From assembly GCA_018136815.1 (NCBI GenBank), contig CM030931.1, forward strand, positions 2,595,801 through 2,659,800: a DNA stretch of 64,000 nucleotides, given 5' to 3'. This stretch comes from Isochrysis galbana (Eukaryota > Haptophyta > Isochrysidales > Isochrysidaceae). The stretch's first letter is position 1. Every line of letters begins with the position of its first letter. Position numbers and translations under genes: made by a program. Positions 10,322 through 19,861 of this stretch are shown piece after piece. Under the pieces are notes generated by a model that worked only from the letters and a program-made list of their open reading frames with translations, made no database searches and was not told the DNA's origin.

Positions 10322-10616
10322 CGCCGCCGCCTCGGAAGGGACCCCGCGAGAAGAGGGACCGACACCAAAGAGGAGAGACTGTGAGAGCCGACGATTTTAA
10401 GGTGGTTCCTTAGAAATTACGGGAGAGGTGGGAAATCGGCAGGTGAGCGGGTGCGCGCGCGTCGGCAGCAAGGAGCTCTCCCTCCCCAAGTGAGGCAGTG
10501 GCCATGTATGGGATGCCTGCCTTCGGCGACCCGCTTGGCACCATCACAGGGGAGCTTGATGGGCTCCCCGGCGCGGGTTCTGCGGCCCCGAGCATTCTGC
10601 CCCGCTTCTGCACGTC

Positions 10617-10991
10617 TTGGAAGTGCAGCGGGGCCAGCTGCCCACATCGTCAGCGCTTTTGTGCCCGGTCTGCGACCCGGGCAGGAAGAGGGAGGCGACC
10701 AAGGGGGTGGCAGCCGCGAGGGAAGCAGGCAAGAAGCCCGTCTGTACGACGGAGTGGCTGGAGGGAATTGTGCTGCAGGCAGATGGGCCCGTATGCTTCT
10801 TTGAGGAAGAGCCATACGCCGTCCCATGCTGTGCGGAGAAGACCGGATCGAACAAGCGCTGGTGCACTCGCACAGGCTGCGTGCAAGTGGTCACGCGCAC
10901 CCAGAAGGGCCACAGGTCTTACCTCGCGGACAGCGTCGAAAAATTCATCGAGAACAGTTCGGAGAGTCGCAGGTTGGCTTCTGCGCGCTGA
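10617..10991 (+). CDS. Unrecognised cysteine-containing ORF, doubtful
   Basis: An open frame of ~124 codons with CPVC, a second cluster (PCCAEKTG then WCTRTGC) and a plausible globular composition (PVCTTEWLEGIV, CFFEEEPYAVPCC). It sits in the spacer beside the sulfotransferase 5' end. The opposite strand is also open, and a second plus-strand frame just upstream (from 10498) looks like it could belong to the same product after a frameshift. It may be a transposon remnant. No family recognised. Confidence 0.25.
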   Translation: MEVQRGQLPTSSALLCPVCDPGRKREATKGVAAAREAGKKPVCTTEWLEGIVLQADGPVCFFEEEPYAVPCCAEKTGSNKRWCTRTGCVQVVTRTQKGHRSYLADSVEKFIENSSESRRLASAR

Positions 10992-11436
10992 GCAAGGAAA
11001 ACCCCAACAAAACAGACCGTGAGTAGGCAGACAATGAGGAATGTGTGGACTGTAGAGGGAGACCGTGTGGGATAAGGTGCATGCGGCGGGGCCGAACAAC
11101 AATATGACTGGCGTTCCAATGTTTTAAATGTTGCTTTTGCCATCAACATGAGTGAGTTGTGCCTCGCGCGGTCCATACAACGTCGAAATGGGTTTATTTT
11201 TAGAAACAGTGCGGTTAGGGGGACTTAATGGGCATAGTTGCTGGAATAAAAACATTGGAAGTCCTGCCATGTTGTTGCGGAAGGCGTAGGATCCCGGCCG
11301 GATCGCTGCCACTCCCGTGTGCGACCCATAGTTACACCGACACTGTGCTAGCCCACACTGGTCATTTGCCAATAGAAACAGGTGACGGGTGAGTTCAAGC
11401 CCACACATCCCAATGCGTCCCGTGAAGTAAGTGTTC

Positions 11437-11745
11437 TTACTGTTCTTCGCGCACACACACATATTCCGCCTCGTCCGCAACAAGACTATACACAGACGCA
11501 ACATCAGATTCGGGGTCCGACTCCGCGCACTCGTGTGTGACCGACGTGTCGCTCTCCTCCGGTGCGGTCACCGTTGCGGACTCACACCGCACACATGTTG
11601 CCGAAGGACGGCCACCGTGACAGGAAGGCGTGCACGGCACACGAGCTACAACACAAGGACACGCACGATTGCCGCACTTGGCCTTCACGCCACACTTGCA
11701 ACTGCCCGCCGTTCCCTTGTCACCCTTGTTGCTAGTGCTCTCATG
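11437..11745 (-). pseudogene. Cys-rich C-terminal fragment, transposon-like
   Basis: The minus-strand frame contains CKCG-x4-CGNRACPC-x7-CTPSCHGG-x5-C, the spacing of cysteine-rich tails found at the ends of many transposase and retroelement proteins (C-x-C...CxCRK.G..C...CH). It is followed by an acidic tail and a stop at 11437. No upstream catalytic domain is visible, so this is probably a remnant. A small stand-alone Cys-rich protein cannot be excluded. Confidence 0.35.
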
Positions 11746-11909
11746 CTCTCATCCTAGGATACAGCTATGGTGGAAGACCCGGGTAGAATCGCGAGGGCGT
11801 TCTGGGAGACAGCCTCGGCCCCCTGCTTGGTCAGACTTTGGCTCCCCAGGAGGGAAGGGGGCGATGCGCAAGCCCCCGTTGCCTCCAAGTGCTCCCTTCC
11901 CAGTGGTAG

Positions 11910-12130
11910 AAAAGAAAAAGATCTGAAGACTGAAGATTCAGGGCTACACACCTATTGCCTATTGCTAGATAGCGCATTCTATTGCTACTGCACATCAGCC
12001 AACGCCCTTGTCTCCCTTCTCTCCGCCCCCTCGCCTTCCCCCCTCGTTCCTTTGTCTTTGGTGTCGGGGGTGCGGCCCTAGTACACTACCTAGGGCCCGG
12101 TTTTGGGTGTGGGGTCCGGGCAGGCCTTCT
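11910..12130 (+). repeat. Dispersed repeat B, copy 1
   Basis: Starts with an A-rich run and CTGAAGATTCAGGGCTACAC, passes through a long pyrimidine tract (CTCCCTTCTCTCCGCCCCC, then GTTCCTTTGTCTTTGGTGTC) and ends GGGTCCGGGCAGGCCT. Related copies lie at 23757, 28226 (minus), 47361, 48060 and 59427. Confidence 0.75.
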
Positions 12131-12209
12131 AGATTTATGTTGGTTGGGTAAAGCAGGCATCCCGTGACGTGGTCGCCTCAGGGGCGGTGCATCGGCGTGC
12201 TCATCGCCT

Positions 12210-13023
12210 CTATCTCGGGTGCTTTGTGGTTTCTACCTCTGTTTGATGCCCTATCCCTAGCTTTCCAGCTAGGGACACGAGCTCCGCGCTGGGGGTCAAT
12301 TCGTTTATATTGTCCAATTCGTACAGTGGCCGGATGTCGGCCAGGTCTACCCTCTTTTTGGGTTGTCTCCCCATTCCCGCCTGGGCGGTTCGCGCGGTGT
12401 CCGTTGAGTTGGCGAATATTAGCGCCTTGCTTAGTTTGGTGAATCTTTCCAATATACGTATTAGTATCGATTCTTCTGAGAATGTGGCGTTATCATATAG
12501 TATATCCTGTAAAAGTCCGTTATGATGTATGTACCTCCATGCTAGCATATACAGCGTTGCTAGTGCCTTAGGGCATAAGCCACTTGGGTGCACAAAGAGC
12601 CTGTCTATAATGATTTGCTCGCGTGATTTATCCGGCGTGCTTGGATGTCGGGCCAGTGTGTCTAGGGCGTCGAAGATATTTGTCAGCCGCGGGCACTCTG
12701 GTCTGCTCCTGGGTAGCTCCAACCTGGTTGACAAACGTCACCATTGCAGATGCACTCTTCTGCCGATCCTTGAACAACTCCAATGTGTTCTTCACGCACC
12801 AGAAATGCCCGCGAGAGGATGCCTCCATCAGTGAAGTGGTCTGATGGCAATCATCTACATACATGAAGTCGATGTCCTGAGCCAAGTCCTCTATAGGTGG
12901 GAATTGATTCGTAGTGCAATACTCCCACAGAAGCTTCCCGTTGCGACGTCCAGACAGGTGAGGTGACACTTGACGCGTCTCTTCGTCTGGTTCCATAGGA
13001 CGCTTCACAGAAGAGGAGTCCAT
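12210..13023 (-). pseudogene. Frameshifted unrecognised ORF, probably element-derived
   Basis: Two overlapping minus-strand frames, 13023 to 12628 and about 12734 to 12210, read as one globular protein if a frameshift occurs near 12680-12730. The first frame has LLWEYCTTNQFPPIEDLAQD, DFMYVDDCHQTTSLMEAS and WCVKNTLELFKDRQK. The second has LTNIFDALDTLARHPSTP, LCPKALATLYMLAWRYI and ILIRILERFTKLSKALIFA. Codon use is less GC-rich than in the host genes nearby. No family recognised. Position among repeats and the frameshift suggest a decayed mobile or foreign gene. Confidence 0.4.
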
Positions 13024-13137
13024 CGCGATTCTGGTAACACGGGGAGGGTGACAGGGGAGAGGAGGGCTCTGAAGGGAGAGGGGGGGGGGCTGGTAAGGGT
13101 GGGCGGCAGGGGGGGGCAGGCAGGGGGGGGGGGGCGG

Positions 13138-13218
13138 ACTGCAGGGAACTACTGCTCAACTGCAGGGAACTACTGCTAAACTGCAGGGAACTGCTCAACT
13201 GCAAGGAACTGCTCAGGG
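13138..13218. repeat. AACTGCAGGGAACTACTGCTC minisatellite
   Basis: About four imperfect copies of a ~21-bp unit based on CTGCAGGGAACT(ACT)GCTCAA. Preceded by G homopolymer runs at about 13080-13136. Confidence 0.85.
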
Positions 13219-13245
13219 AACTGCTACACCCAAAAAAATATTTAC

Positions 13246-13461
13246 ATGAATAACAACGATAAGCTCAAGCAAATTGCACAAAATGCGCGGTTAGTACACC
13301 AAATGGATAACATTGGTAATCCAAATGCACATGATTGGAATTCGATTCTGTCAGATGATAATATCAAGAAAGATGTAAGGACATTGGTGGATAGGGTGTT
13401 GTCAGTCTCGCGTAAGCATGAACAAAAGATGCGAGACCCTCATGCTAGAAGGTTACGTTGA
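13246..13461 (+). CDS. AT-rich foreign-looking ORF (71 aa)
   Basis: The frame begins at an ATG after an A-rich leader (CCCAAAAAAATATTTAC) and encodes a charged, Asn/Lys/Asp-rich helical protein (MNNNDKLKQIAQNARLVHQM at the start, DNIKKDVRTLVDRVLSVSRK later). A/T-ending codons dominate, unlike all recognised host genes here. It ends two bases before the TIR element at 13463. No family recognised. It resembles the AT-rich broken ORF at 18965 in composition and in the repeats beside it. A fragment of an AT-rich virus or element is my best guess, not a demonstrated one. Confidence 0.4.
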   Translation: MNNNDKLKQIAQNARLVHQMDNIGNPNAHDWNSILSDDNIKKDVRTLVDRVLSVSRKHEQKMRDPHARRLR

Positions 13462-13462
13462 C

Positions 13463-13780
13463 GACCAGAAGCGTTCAGTTATCCCCATCCCTTTCGTTGA
13501 GGCGAGAAGCGTTCAATCACCACTAACTAACGTCACGCCGCATCAATACACTAGCTAACGTCACACTGAGGTTGGTCAATCCGATGCTGTCAAAAATATA
13601 ATGAGCGTGTGTGAGACGTGGATCGTGATTTCAACGAGATATCGACCCTGCCCCAAATCGAAGGAATGGAGTCATACCACGTCGCTGTTTCAACATGTGA
13701 AGTGTCAAGTTGAGTCAAGTAACCTTCAGGTGACAACAAAAGGTGTTAGCAGGGATGGGGATAATTGAAAGCTTTTGGTC
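13463..13780. mobile_element. MITE-like element with ~30-bp terminal inverted repeats
   Basis: The left end GACCAGAAGCGTTCAGTTAT continuing CCCCATCCCT is matched in inverse at the right end AGCAGGGATGGGGATAATTG continuing AAAGCTTTTGGTC, with about four mismatches over 30 bases. The 318-bp interior has no coding frame and carries a small internal duplication (ACTAACTAACGTCAC / ACTAGCTAACGTCAC). I see no convincing target-site duplication. Confidence 0.65.
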
Positions 13781-14050
13781 TTCGGGGCCCGTGAGTTGCT
13801 GACGTTTATGATGGGCCGTTTGTAGGGCTCTTGTTAGGTGTGTAACTTCAGTCGCGTCGAGTGTTGTTTTGCCGTCTAGTGTGTACTCGTCCGGTAGCGG
13901 GTATTCCGTTCTTTTGTTTGATTTGTATCCTTCGCCCCATTTCGCGGGGGGGGCCGGGTCTAGGGACGCGGGAAGAGTTGCTAGATGTCGGGGGCGGGGG
14001 GGGGGGGGGGGGCGACCGCTTTCGTGCTGTATATGTGCACGTGGGTGGGG

Positions 14051-15559
14051 CTAATTTCTCCCATCTTCGGGTGGTACACCGGGAGTTTCGATTTTGTTGT
14101 ATCCTTTGCAGCCCTTAGGCCCCGCGTGGATGCTCAGGTTCTTTATGTCGCCGCCAAGCTCACGGCAGTTGCGGACGGAGTACTCGATGGGGAAGGGAGC
14201 CCCGTTGACGGTGAGCATGATCTTGCGCGGAAAGTCGAAAGAAGCGAACGTTCCGTGTTTCGGAGCAACGTACAGATGGTAGACTTCCTTCTTGCCCTGT
14301 GTTACAAGGATCCCCTCTTTGGTGATGGTGAGGATCTTGGTGCGCTCTTGGTTGCCTTGGAGAAAGAAGAATCCTTGGTTTTCGACCGCTTTGGCGAGCG
14401 AGCTGATTGTTATGTAGTTCTTCAACTCAAACTTGTAGTTTCGCACCACTAGGTGCGCTGAGGCGTCTTTAAATGCGCTGGCCAATGCCTTGTTGGATGC
14501 CCGCGGGATTTCCTTGAATTTTTCGTCGAGTGTTTGATACTTGACCGCGATCGGGCAGGGGATACCCGCCTTACGAAAGCCCGCCACATCTTTGTATTCT
14601 TCGCGGAATCGATTGGCGCAATCCGCCGTGACGAGAATCTCCCAGGGGCCGGAGGCGCTCTTGGATAGAAATTCGGGCTCGAGGTCGACGCCCTCCAGCT
14701 TGTTTAGGTGCGCGACGATCGCGCCGAGAACCTCTTCGTCTTTGGCCTTGTGCCCCTTCTCGTATGCCGTAAAGGTGACAATGATCTTGTGGGAGTCCGG
14801 GAATTCGGCCTCCCCCTCGGGTTCGGCCTCTAAGTCTTCGTCAAGTAGGGCCACCTGCGTGACCGGGGCGGAGGGTGGGGTTAGCCTTGAATAGGTTTTC
14901 GTCTCTCGGGCGTCCATATGGCTCGATGTTTCCGCTATGTTGTCACTCCCTGCCGAGGGTTCCGTGTGGTTTGTGCTTTGCGTAGGCTCTCTCTCAAGTT
15001 GGTGTTTGTTGTGGTGGGCTTCCTGGGCCTGTGTCACTTGCGGCGTTCGCGCGCCCGTGGCTCGCTTGTCCGTTTGGCCTTCGGCGGCGTTGGAGGGCAT
15101 CCCGCCCGGTCTGCCTCCCTTTTTGCTCCTTCGCCCCTTGCTGGGGGGTCCTGTCTGCTCTTTGTCCAACACCTTGTTTTGATGCGGCATTTCCCCATTG
15201 GGGTCCTGCTGTAGATGGTGCCGGGCCGGCCCCTCGCGCCGGAGCGCGAGGGCGGTACCGCGGTTGTGTAGGGTCCCAGCCCGGAGGCCTTCCCTTTGGA
15301 AGCGTCCCACTGGTGTGGTGTGGCTGGTGTGGCTGTGTGTTGTGTTGGGGGTGTGCTGCATGCTGGCTGCTGCCAGCATGGCAGCCTTGTTCGTGGTGTT
15401 CGCGGTGGTCTGCGGGCGTGGCAGGTTGGCTTCTGTGCCCACCTGGCTGGGAGGGTCGTCCTGACGCGGTCGATTCGGCGACAGTGGTGTGTCGCTCAAG
15501 CCTTCGTCCATCTCGGCGAGGGCAGCGGCAGCGAGGGAGGGCGGCGGCGCGCGCTCCAT
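14051..15559 (-). CDS. Retroelement ORF1/gag-like protein (502 aa)
   Basis: A long intronless frame. Residues 1-230 are disordered and rich in Pro, Thr, His and basic residues (for example HTPNTTHSHTSHTTPVGRF). Residues ~250-500 look folded: HKIIVTFTAYEKGHKAKDEE leads into an alternating helix/strand region resembling the RRM-like nucleic-acid-binding domain of non-LTR retroelement ORF1 proteins, and the end reads GPKGCKGYNKIETPGVPPED. No reverse transcriptase is recognisable downstream on the same strand; only the frameshifted ORF at 12210-13023 and repeats are there. The ORF1 call rests on layout, not on a diagnostic motif. A host RNA-binding protein is the alternative. Confidence 0.4.
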   Translation of the reverse strand: MERAPPPSLAAAALAEMDEGLSDTPLSPNRPRQDDPPSQVGTEANLPRPQTTANTTNKAAMLAAASMQHTPNTTHSHTSHTTPVGRFQREGLRAGTLHNRGTALALRREGPARHHLQQDPNGEMPHQNKVLDKEQTGPPSKGRRSKKGGRPGGMPSNAAEGQTDKRATGARTPQVTQAQEAHHNKHQLEREPTQSTNHTEPSAGSDNIAETSSHMDARETKTYSRLTPPSAPVTQVALLDEDLEAEPEGEAEFPDSHKIIVTFTAYEKGHKAKDEEVLGAIVAHLNKLEGVDLEPEFLSKSASGPWEILVTADCANRFREEYKDVAGFRKAGIPCPIAVKYQTLDEKFKEIPRASNKALASAFKDASAHLVVRNYKFELKNYITISSLAKAVENQGFFFLQGNQERTKILTITKEGILVTQGKKEVYHLYVAPKHGTFASFDFPRKIMLTVNGAPFPIEYSVRNCRELGGDIKNLSIHAGPKGCKGYNKIETPGVPPEDGRN

Positions 15560-15850
15560 GACCCTATCAGTTTATTGATAGTTGCAGACTCATGTAAAAA
15601 TCCACTTCAGGCAACTTGCCTCACACTCGGCACTCGCAAGCAACAAGGAATTCTATCTATTGCCAATCACCGTTGCCATAACGCCATGCCACGAGATGTG
15701 AAAGGTTTCAGTTCGGCGCACCACCATCGCCACACAACTCCATGCGATACAACCGCATGGAATAACGGTCGACGGCGTCACGTAGTAGCGGTGATGTTGA
15801 ACCGTGGCTGTACATGCCGGTTGCTATCAAGCAAAATCAATGTCGCCACA
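15560..15850. other. Intergenic, no gene recognised
   Basis: Short spacer between the ORF1-like frame and the 3' end of the Tudor-like gene. Only a C/A-rich stretch resembling the GTTCAATCACCATC-type repeats of 18700 is seen (near 15700-15770). Confidence 0.4.
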
Positions 15851-17700
15851 CTATTCGTGTGCCCCACAGCTGATGTGTGGTCCTGCGCTGTGGACATGCT
15901 GAGCGCACGCGGCTGATGTTTTCGATACCCCAAGAGAGCATGCAAATGAGCCGGACTCAGGAGGGCTCTGTGCATTTTGCGTCTTCGGCTCGGCGTGAAC
16001 CTCTGCCGCTTGCAGGCGATGGGCCGTGACATCTGCCTCCATTTGGCCATCATCGTAAATGACGTCAAACGTTCCCTCGTTGCGATGTACTGCACAGATG
16101 CGGCCAAGACACCACATCCCACAGCCCCTCCAGTTGGCCCGCACCCGTTCCCCGCTGGTGTAGTCCAGCTTAAGCTGCCTGTTTTTAATGGGCCGGACGC
16201 GCGACGGGGGGACGTGCTTCTCGAGGTGCTGATTGTCGTACTTGATGGTGAAGACGCGGAACGCCAAGTCCACAGCGACGATGCGCCCCGAATACCACGT
16301 CCCATGCCCCCGCAAGTCCGCCTCCACCACGTCGCCCACGGCAAACGTGTGAAACGCATCGCTCAGCTCGATCCTAACAGGTCGGAGGTGCTCGCGCGGG
16401 ACGTGGGCCTCGTAGTCACCGTCATCGTACAAGATGTCAAATGAGTTGTCGTCCTCGTTGATCACTAGGATCTCACCAGGGAAGAACACTCCCCTGCCGC
16501 ACCAGTTTGCCTCGATGTAGTCGCCGACTTCGTACACGTCTGAAGCAGCTGCAACACTCGTTGGCGGGGGCGATGTGCTATCGGAAGCATTAAAGACTAC
16601 CATGCTCGGAAGCGTGCCGTGATTTCCGCGTTCCCATTGGACCCCGAGAGGTGGTGTGGCACCACGGCTGCGGCAAAAGTAGTAGCATTTGTTGCTCCGT
16701 GCAGCCGACGGGGCGCGCAAAGCTTCTTCGCACTCGACAAGGCACCAGTGGCAGGATTCCCCGGACATCTGACAGCGGAGCAAGACGAACGTTCCGTTGC
16801 TGTACTTTGGCACGCTATCCGATGTCCCCGACGGCGTGTACACGCCGTTTACTGCCGGGGTGACGGACCCCATCACCAGATACTCCGTCCCCTTGGAGGA
16901 CCCAGTGGATTTCCCAGGCGAGCACGCGATCGTATCGCTACGGCTAGGCGTAGCCGTCCTGCTTCGCCGCCCGTCTAAGGATCTCTCACTACCTGCGCAG
17001 CTGACCTCCGCATCAAGTCCATGTCTCAGCCCAAACTTTGTCAAGAACGTAGAGCGCAAAGACGAGACCAACGGCATCTCCCCGGCATCGGCGGATGATC
17101 GGCGTATGCGAAGGGGAGTGGGTCGCTGTGGGATAGAGCTTTGCTCCCGAACATGTTGGACGAGGGCATTGAAGACGTGGACGAAGTCGCCGAAAGACAC
17201 ACGTTTCTATGGCAATGCAAGGGGCAGGGCTGAGATTCTTGCCTCAAGCTCTGTTCAGCATGGGGCTCTTTCTTCACTCACCATGGCACGCTGATTGCAG
17301 AGTCGAATGGCAAAGTCATCGACGTTCCCGTTGAAAGCGAGCTCTTGCGACAGGAGCATAGACGCAAGGATCATGCCCAACTGGGGGTAGAGGCATCCAA
17401 TTCGTGGGAAGGGGGGGTTGGAAGGTGGCATGCGCTGCCAGTCATGCCACAGGCACGAGGATCGGAAAGTGGCTGGATGAGTTTGTGAAGGACCCCCCCT
17501 GAGCACGCCGAATGCTGGCAGAGCCCAGCGTGACGCATCTATGCTCGTGCAGACAGGCTCACCTGCCCAGGTGCAATGTATCCGTCGCTGTCCTCATCGA
17601 GCATCCTGAACATGGCCTGCGCAGCCAGAGCCCGATCGGCCGCACGCTCGAGCAGTGCATCGCCATCCTCGCTGTTCGCTGAGTGCGCCGCGCGATCCAT
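15851..17700 (-). CDS. EF-hand protein with three Tudor-like repeats (three exons)
   Basis: Exons complement(17563..17700), (17282..17434) and (15851..17206); all introns GT-AG and phase 0; ~548 residues. Exon 1 carries an EF-hand loop DEDSDGYIAPGQ (residues 35-46), complete except for Gln at position 12, with the break falling right after it. The middle (residues ~200-300) contains PAVNGVYTPSG, VPKYSNGTFVLLRC and TPPLGVQWERG, a Cys/Trp-rich module whose pattern recurs in algal proteins. The C-terminal third has three ~50-residue Tudor/agenet-like barrels at about 323-372, 384-433 and 446-495, each V/I-G-(D/E)-x-V-x-A-x-x-x-G-x-G...G.I..V......F.I.YDDGD.E..V....LRP. Such barrels read methylated Arg/Lys or act as protein-protein modules. 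Likely a calcium-responsive adaptor; cellular site unknown. Confidence 0.75.
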
Positions 17701-17739
17701 TCTGTCACTCCCGCCTGCCCTCTTCCCGTTCCCTCCGCC

Positions 17740-18117
17740 ACCTCCCTCGCCCTCCCCCCCACCCCTCCCTCCCCCTCGCTTCTCTCTCTCCCTCCCTCCC
17801 TCCCTCCCTCCCTCTCACTCTCTCTGCCCCCGCCTTCCCCTCGCCTCGCCTTCCCCCCCCCCCCCCCCCCCTTTTCTCAGGCCAGCAGTCCCTTCCCCCT
17901 CCTCCCCCTCCCCTCCCCCTGGCCCTTTTCGCTCCTTCGGGGGGCGGGCGGGGAGGGGGGGGGGGGAGCCGCGGCGCCAAGATCGTTACGTCCAAGAATC
18001 GCCCCGCGCGGGGGGGGGAAGAGACGAGCCGAGTCTTGGAGAGAGAGAGAGAGAGAGAGAGGAAGGGAGAGAGAGAGAGAGAGAGAGGAAGGGAGAGAGA
18101 GAGAGAGAGAGAGAGGA

Positions 18118-18158
<41 letters not shown>

Positions 18159-18200
18159 GGGAGAGAGAGAGAGAGAGAGAGAGGGGGATAGCGAGAGAGG
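17740..18200. repeat. Pyrimidine tract, poly-C, then GA minisatellite
   Basis: 17740-17870 is CT-rich with (CCCT)n and a ~16-base C run. 18035-18185 is (GA)n punctuated by GGAAGGGA about every 25-30 bases. Confidence 0.9.
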
Positions 18201-18617
18201 AAGGGAGAGTTTCCCAGGAGACGGGGAGGGCGAGGCGAGGAGGGCGGGGCGGACGCGCCCAACGTGTGCGTCTAATAAAAAATACATGGCCTCGCCCTCG
18301 GTTGGGCCGTTGTGGGGAACACGCCGCAACTCCGGACTCCCCCCTCCTCCGCTCCGGACCGCACTACTTTTAAAAAGTAATGAGGAGAGAGGGGGGAGGG
18401 AGAGGAGGAGCCGGGGGGGGGGGAGTTTGAGACTTGAGTCGCGCGTACACGCGTACACCTGCCGCACCACACCTGCCGGCCACACTCGCACAGCTGCCGC
18501 TTGTCGTGCTGCTCCTTGCCTGCGCCACTGCCTACTCTCTTCCCCGCCCAGTGCACTCCGCCGTCCAACCTCCCGCCCGCCTCGCCGCTCTCTCCTGCCC
18601 GCCTCACCTCGATCAAC

Positions 18618-18695
18618 ATGGAAAGCTCGTCTTCGTGGGCGGCCCAAAAGAAGAACGTCGTCCGCATCTTCGAGCTCTTCCGGGCCTCTTTGTCT
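18618..18695 (+). pseudogene. Possible truncated 5' coding fragment
   Basis: After a leader of ordinary promoter-like sequence, ATG 18618 opens MESSSSWAAQKKNVVRIFEL and continues FRASLSEGEK. The frame then runs straight into the repeat block at 18696. It looks like the first exon of a host gene severed by an insertion, but 26 codons are too few to prove it. Confidence 0.25.
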
Positions 18696-18860
18696 GAAGG
18701 CGAGAAGCGCTCAATCACCATCACCCACAGCATAGAAAAGAGAAAAGCGTTCAATCACCATCAGCCTACACGTGGAACGCGTTCAATCGCCATCACCCCA
18801 ACAACCGCATGGAAAAGCGTTCAATCACCATCAGCCTACACATGGAAAAGCGTTCAATCG
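18696..18860. repeat. Tandem AAAAGCGTTCAATCACCATCA repeats
   Basis: Five or six copies of (G/A)AAAGCG(T/C)TCAATC(A/G)CCATCA at intervals of ~20-45 bases, with CCTACACATGG or CCGCATGG spacers. The first copy, AGGCGAGAAGCGCTCAATCA, is nearly identical to sequence at 13499-13523 inside the TIR element. This links the two AT-rich loci. Confidence 0.8.
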
Positions 18861-18964
18861 CGGAAGATCGTGGGGATCATGAGGGTAGCTATCCAACCCA
18901 CTCGTTTGGCAAGAGGGTATGCTGCATTCCCGCTCGAGTTGGAGTTGGTGCGTGACACAAAAAT

Positions 18965-19320
18965 ATGTACGATACTATTAAAATGTCCAACACTAGCGAT
19001 GTTGACATAAATTACTCAACAGTACTAAATCCGAAATATATCAAGAATATCCTTAGTAGCACGACATCCGACAACTGGGTGTGGCGGTACGAAATTGATC
19101 GAGCTCTTAATCTCTTAATAACAACAAGTAGGAGAAGGAGCTGTACGAAAACTTCGTGAATAAGCTTGATGATGACAAATACGGCAAGTTCATAAGGGCA
19201 TACATATCATTCAGGCGTTTCGATAGAGGGTATGTTGATTACGATCAGCTCATGCAAATTGCCGATATGAGAGTTTTGCTGTTGATGAGTACGAGCTGCC
19301 CCCCCATAATGGGTGAACCA
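18965..19320 (+). pseudogene. AT-rich frameshifted ORF of foreign composition
   Basis: Frame 1 (18965-19159) reads MYDTIKMSNTSDVDINYSTV, then LNPKYIKNILSS and WRYEIDRALNLLI. One frame over, from ~19128, reading resumes as EKELYENFVNKLDDDKYGKF and SFRRFDRGYVDYDQLMQIAD to a stop near 19330. Reading across a single frameshift gives ~115 residues of continuous globular protein. A/T-ending codons and Asn/Asp/Lys/Tyr bias are unlike the host. No family recognised. Candidates are a fragment of an AT-rich algal virus or virus-like element, or organelle-derived DNA. Confidence 0.45.
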
Positions 19321-19861
19321 AGTATATAAACTTAGTTGAGAAGGCGGCAAAGGAGGCAAGGAGGCAGACGTTTTCCGCTCCCCCCCCCCCCCCGAAGCCA
19401 ACACGGCATCTTTAACTTTAAGACTACGCGTTTGCGCAACCGATAGCCTATCTAGCGCCTACTACTACAGAACGGAGGTAGTATCTACAGTTCGCGTGGC
19501 TCTCTTTACCCGGAACCCGGAAACAAGAAACAAGTGGTGGGAGGCAGCAGGTGGGACCGCGGCCAGTTCACCCCCCTCCCCACCCCCTCTCCATAGGCCC
19601 TGTTTGGTCAAAGTGAGTTTTCATCTTTTGCTTATGACCGCCCTAGCCCTAGCATGTCTACACTTCCGCTCTTGCCCCGCCGGCGGCCGCGACGGGAACA
19701 GCATGCTCGAGCCAACTCTGCTACGTCACTTGGTGGACCGATGGTGCATGCGGCAGCACTCATGCATTAGTCTCGGAAATTGCAGTGGAGCCGCTGTTAC
19801 ATTGAACCCCCTTTTCTGATTGCTTCTACTGCTATGCAACACCGGAATTACCAAAAAAATA
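19321..19861. other. Intergenic, no gene recognised
   Basis: Contains a C homopolymer at 19381-19393. No coding signal. Confidence 0.5.

Noticed and set aside
16619-16978. Plus-strand ORF of 119 codons
   Set aside because: Lies entirely antisense to the well-supported Tudor-like coding exon.
18696-18860. CRISPR-like array or replication iterons
   Set aside because: Units are degenerate, spacers are themselves similar, lengths vary from about 20 to 45, and the genome is eukaryotic. Simple dispersed/tandem repeat preferred.
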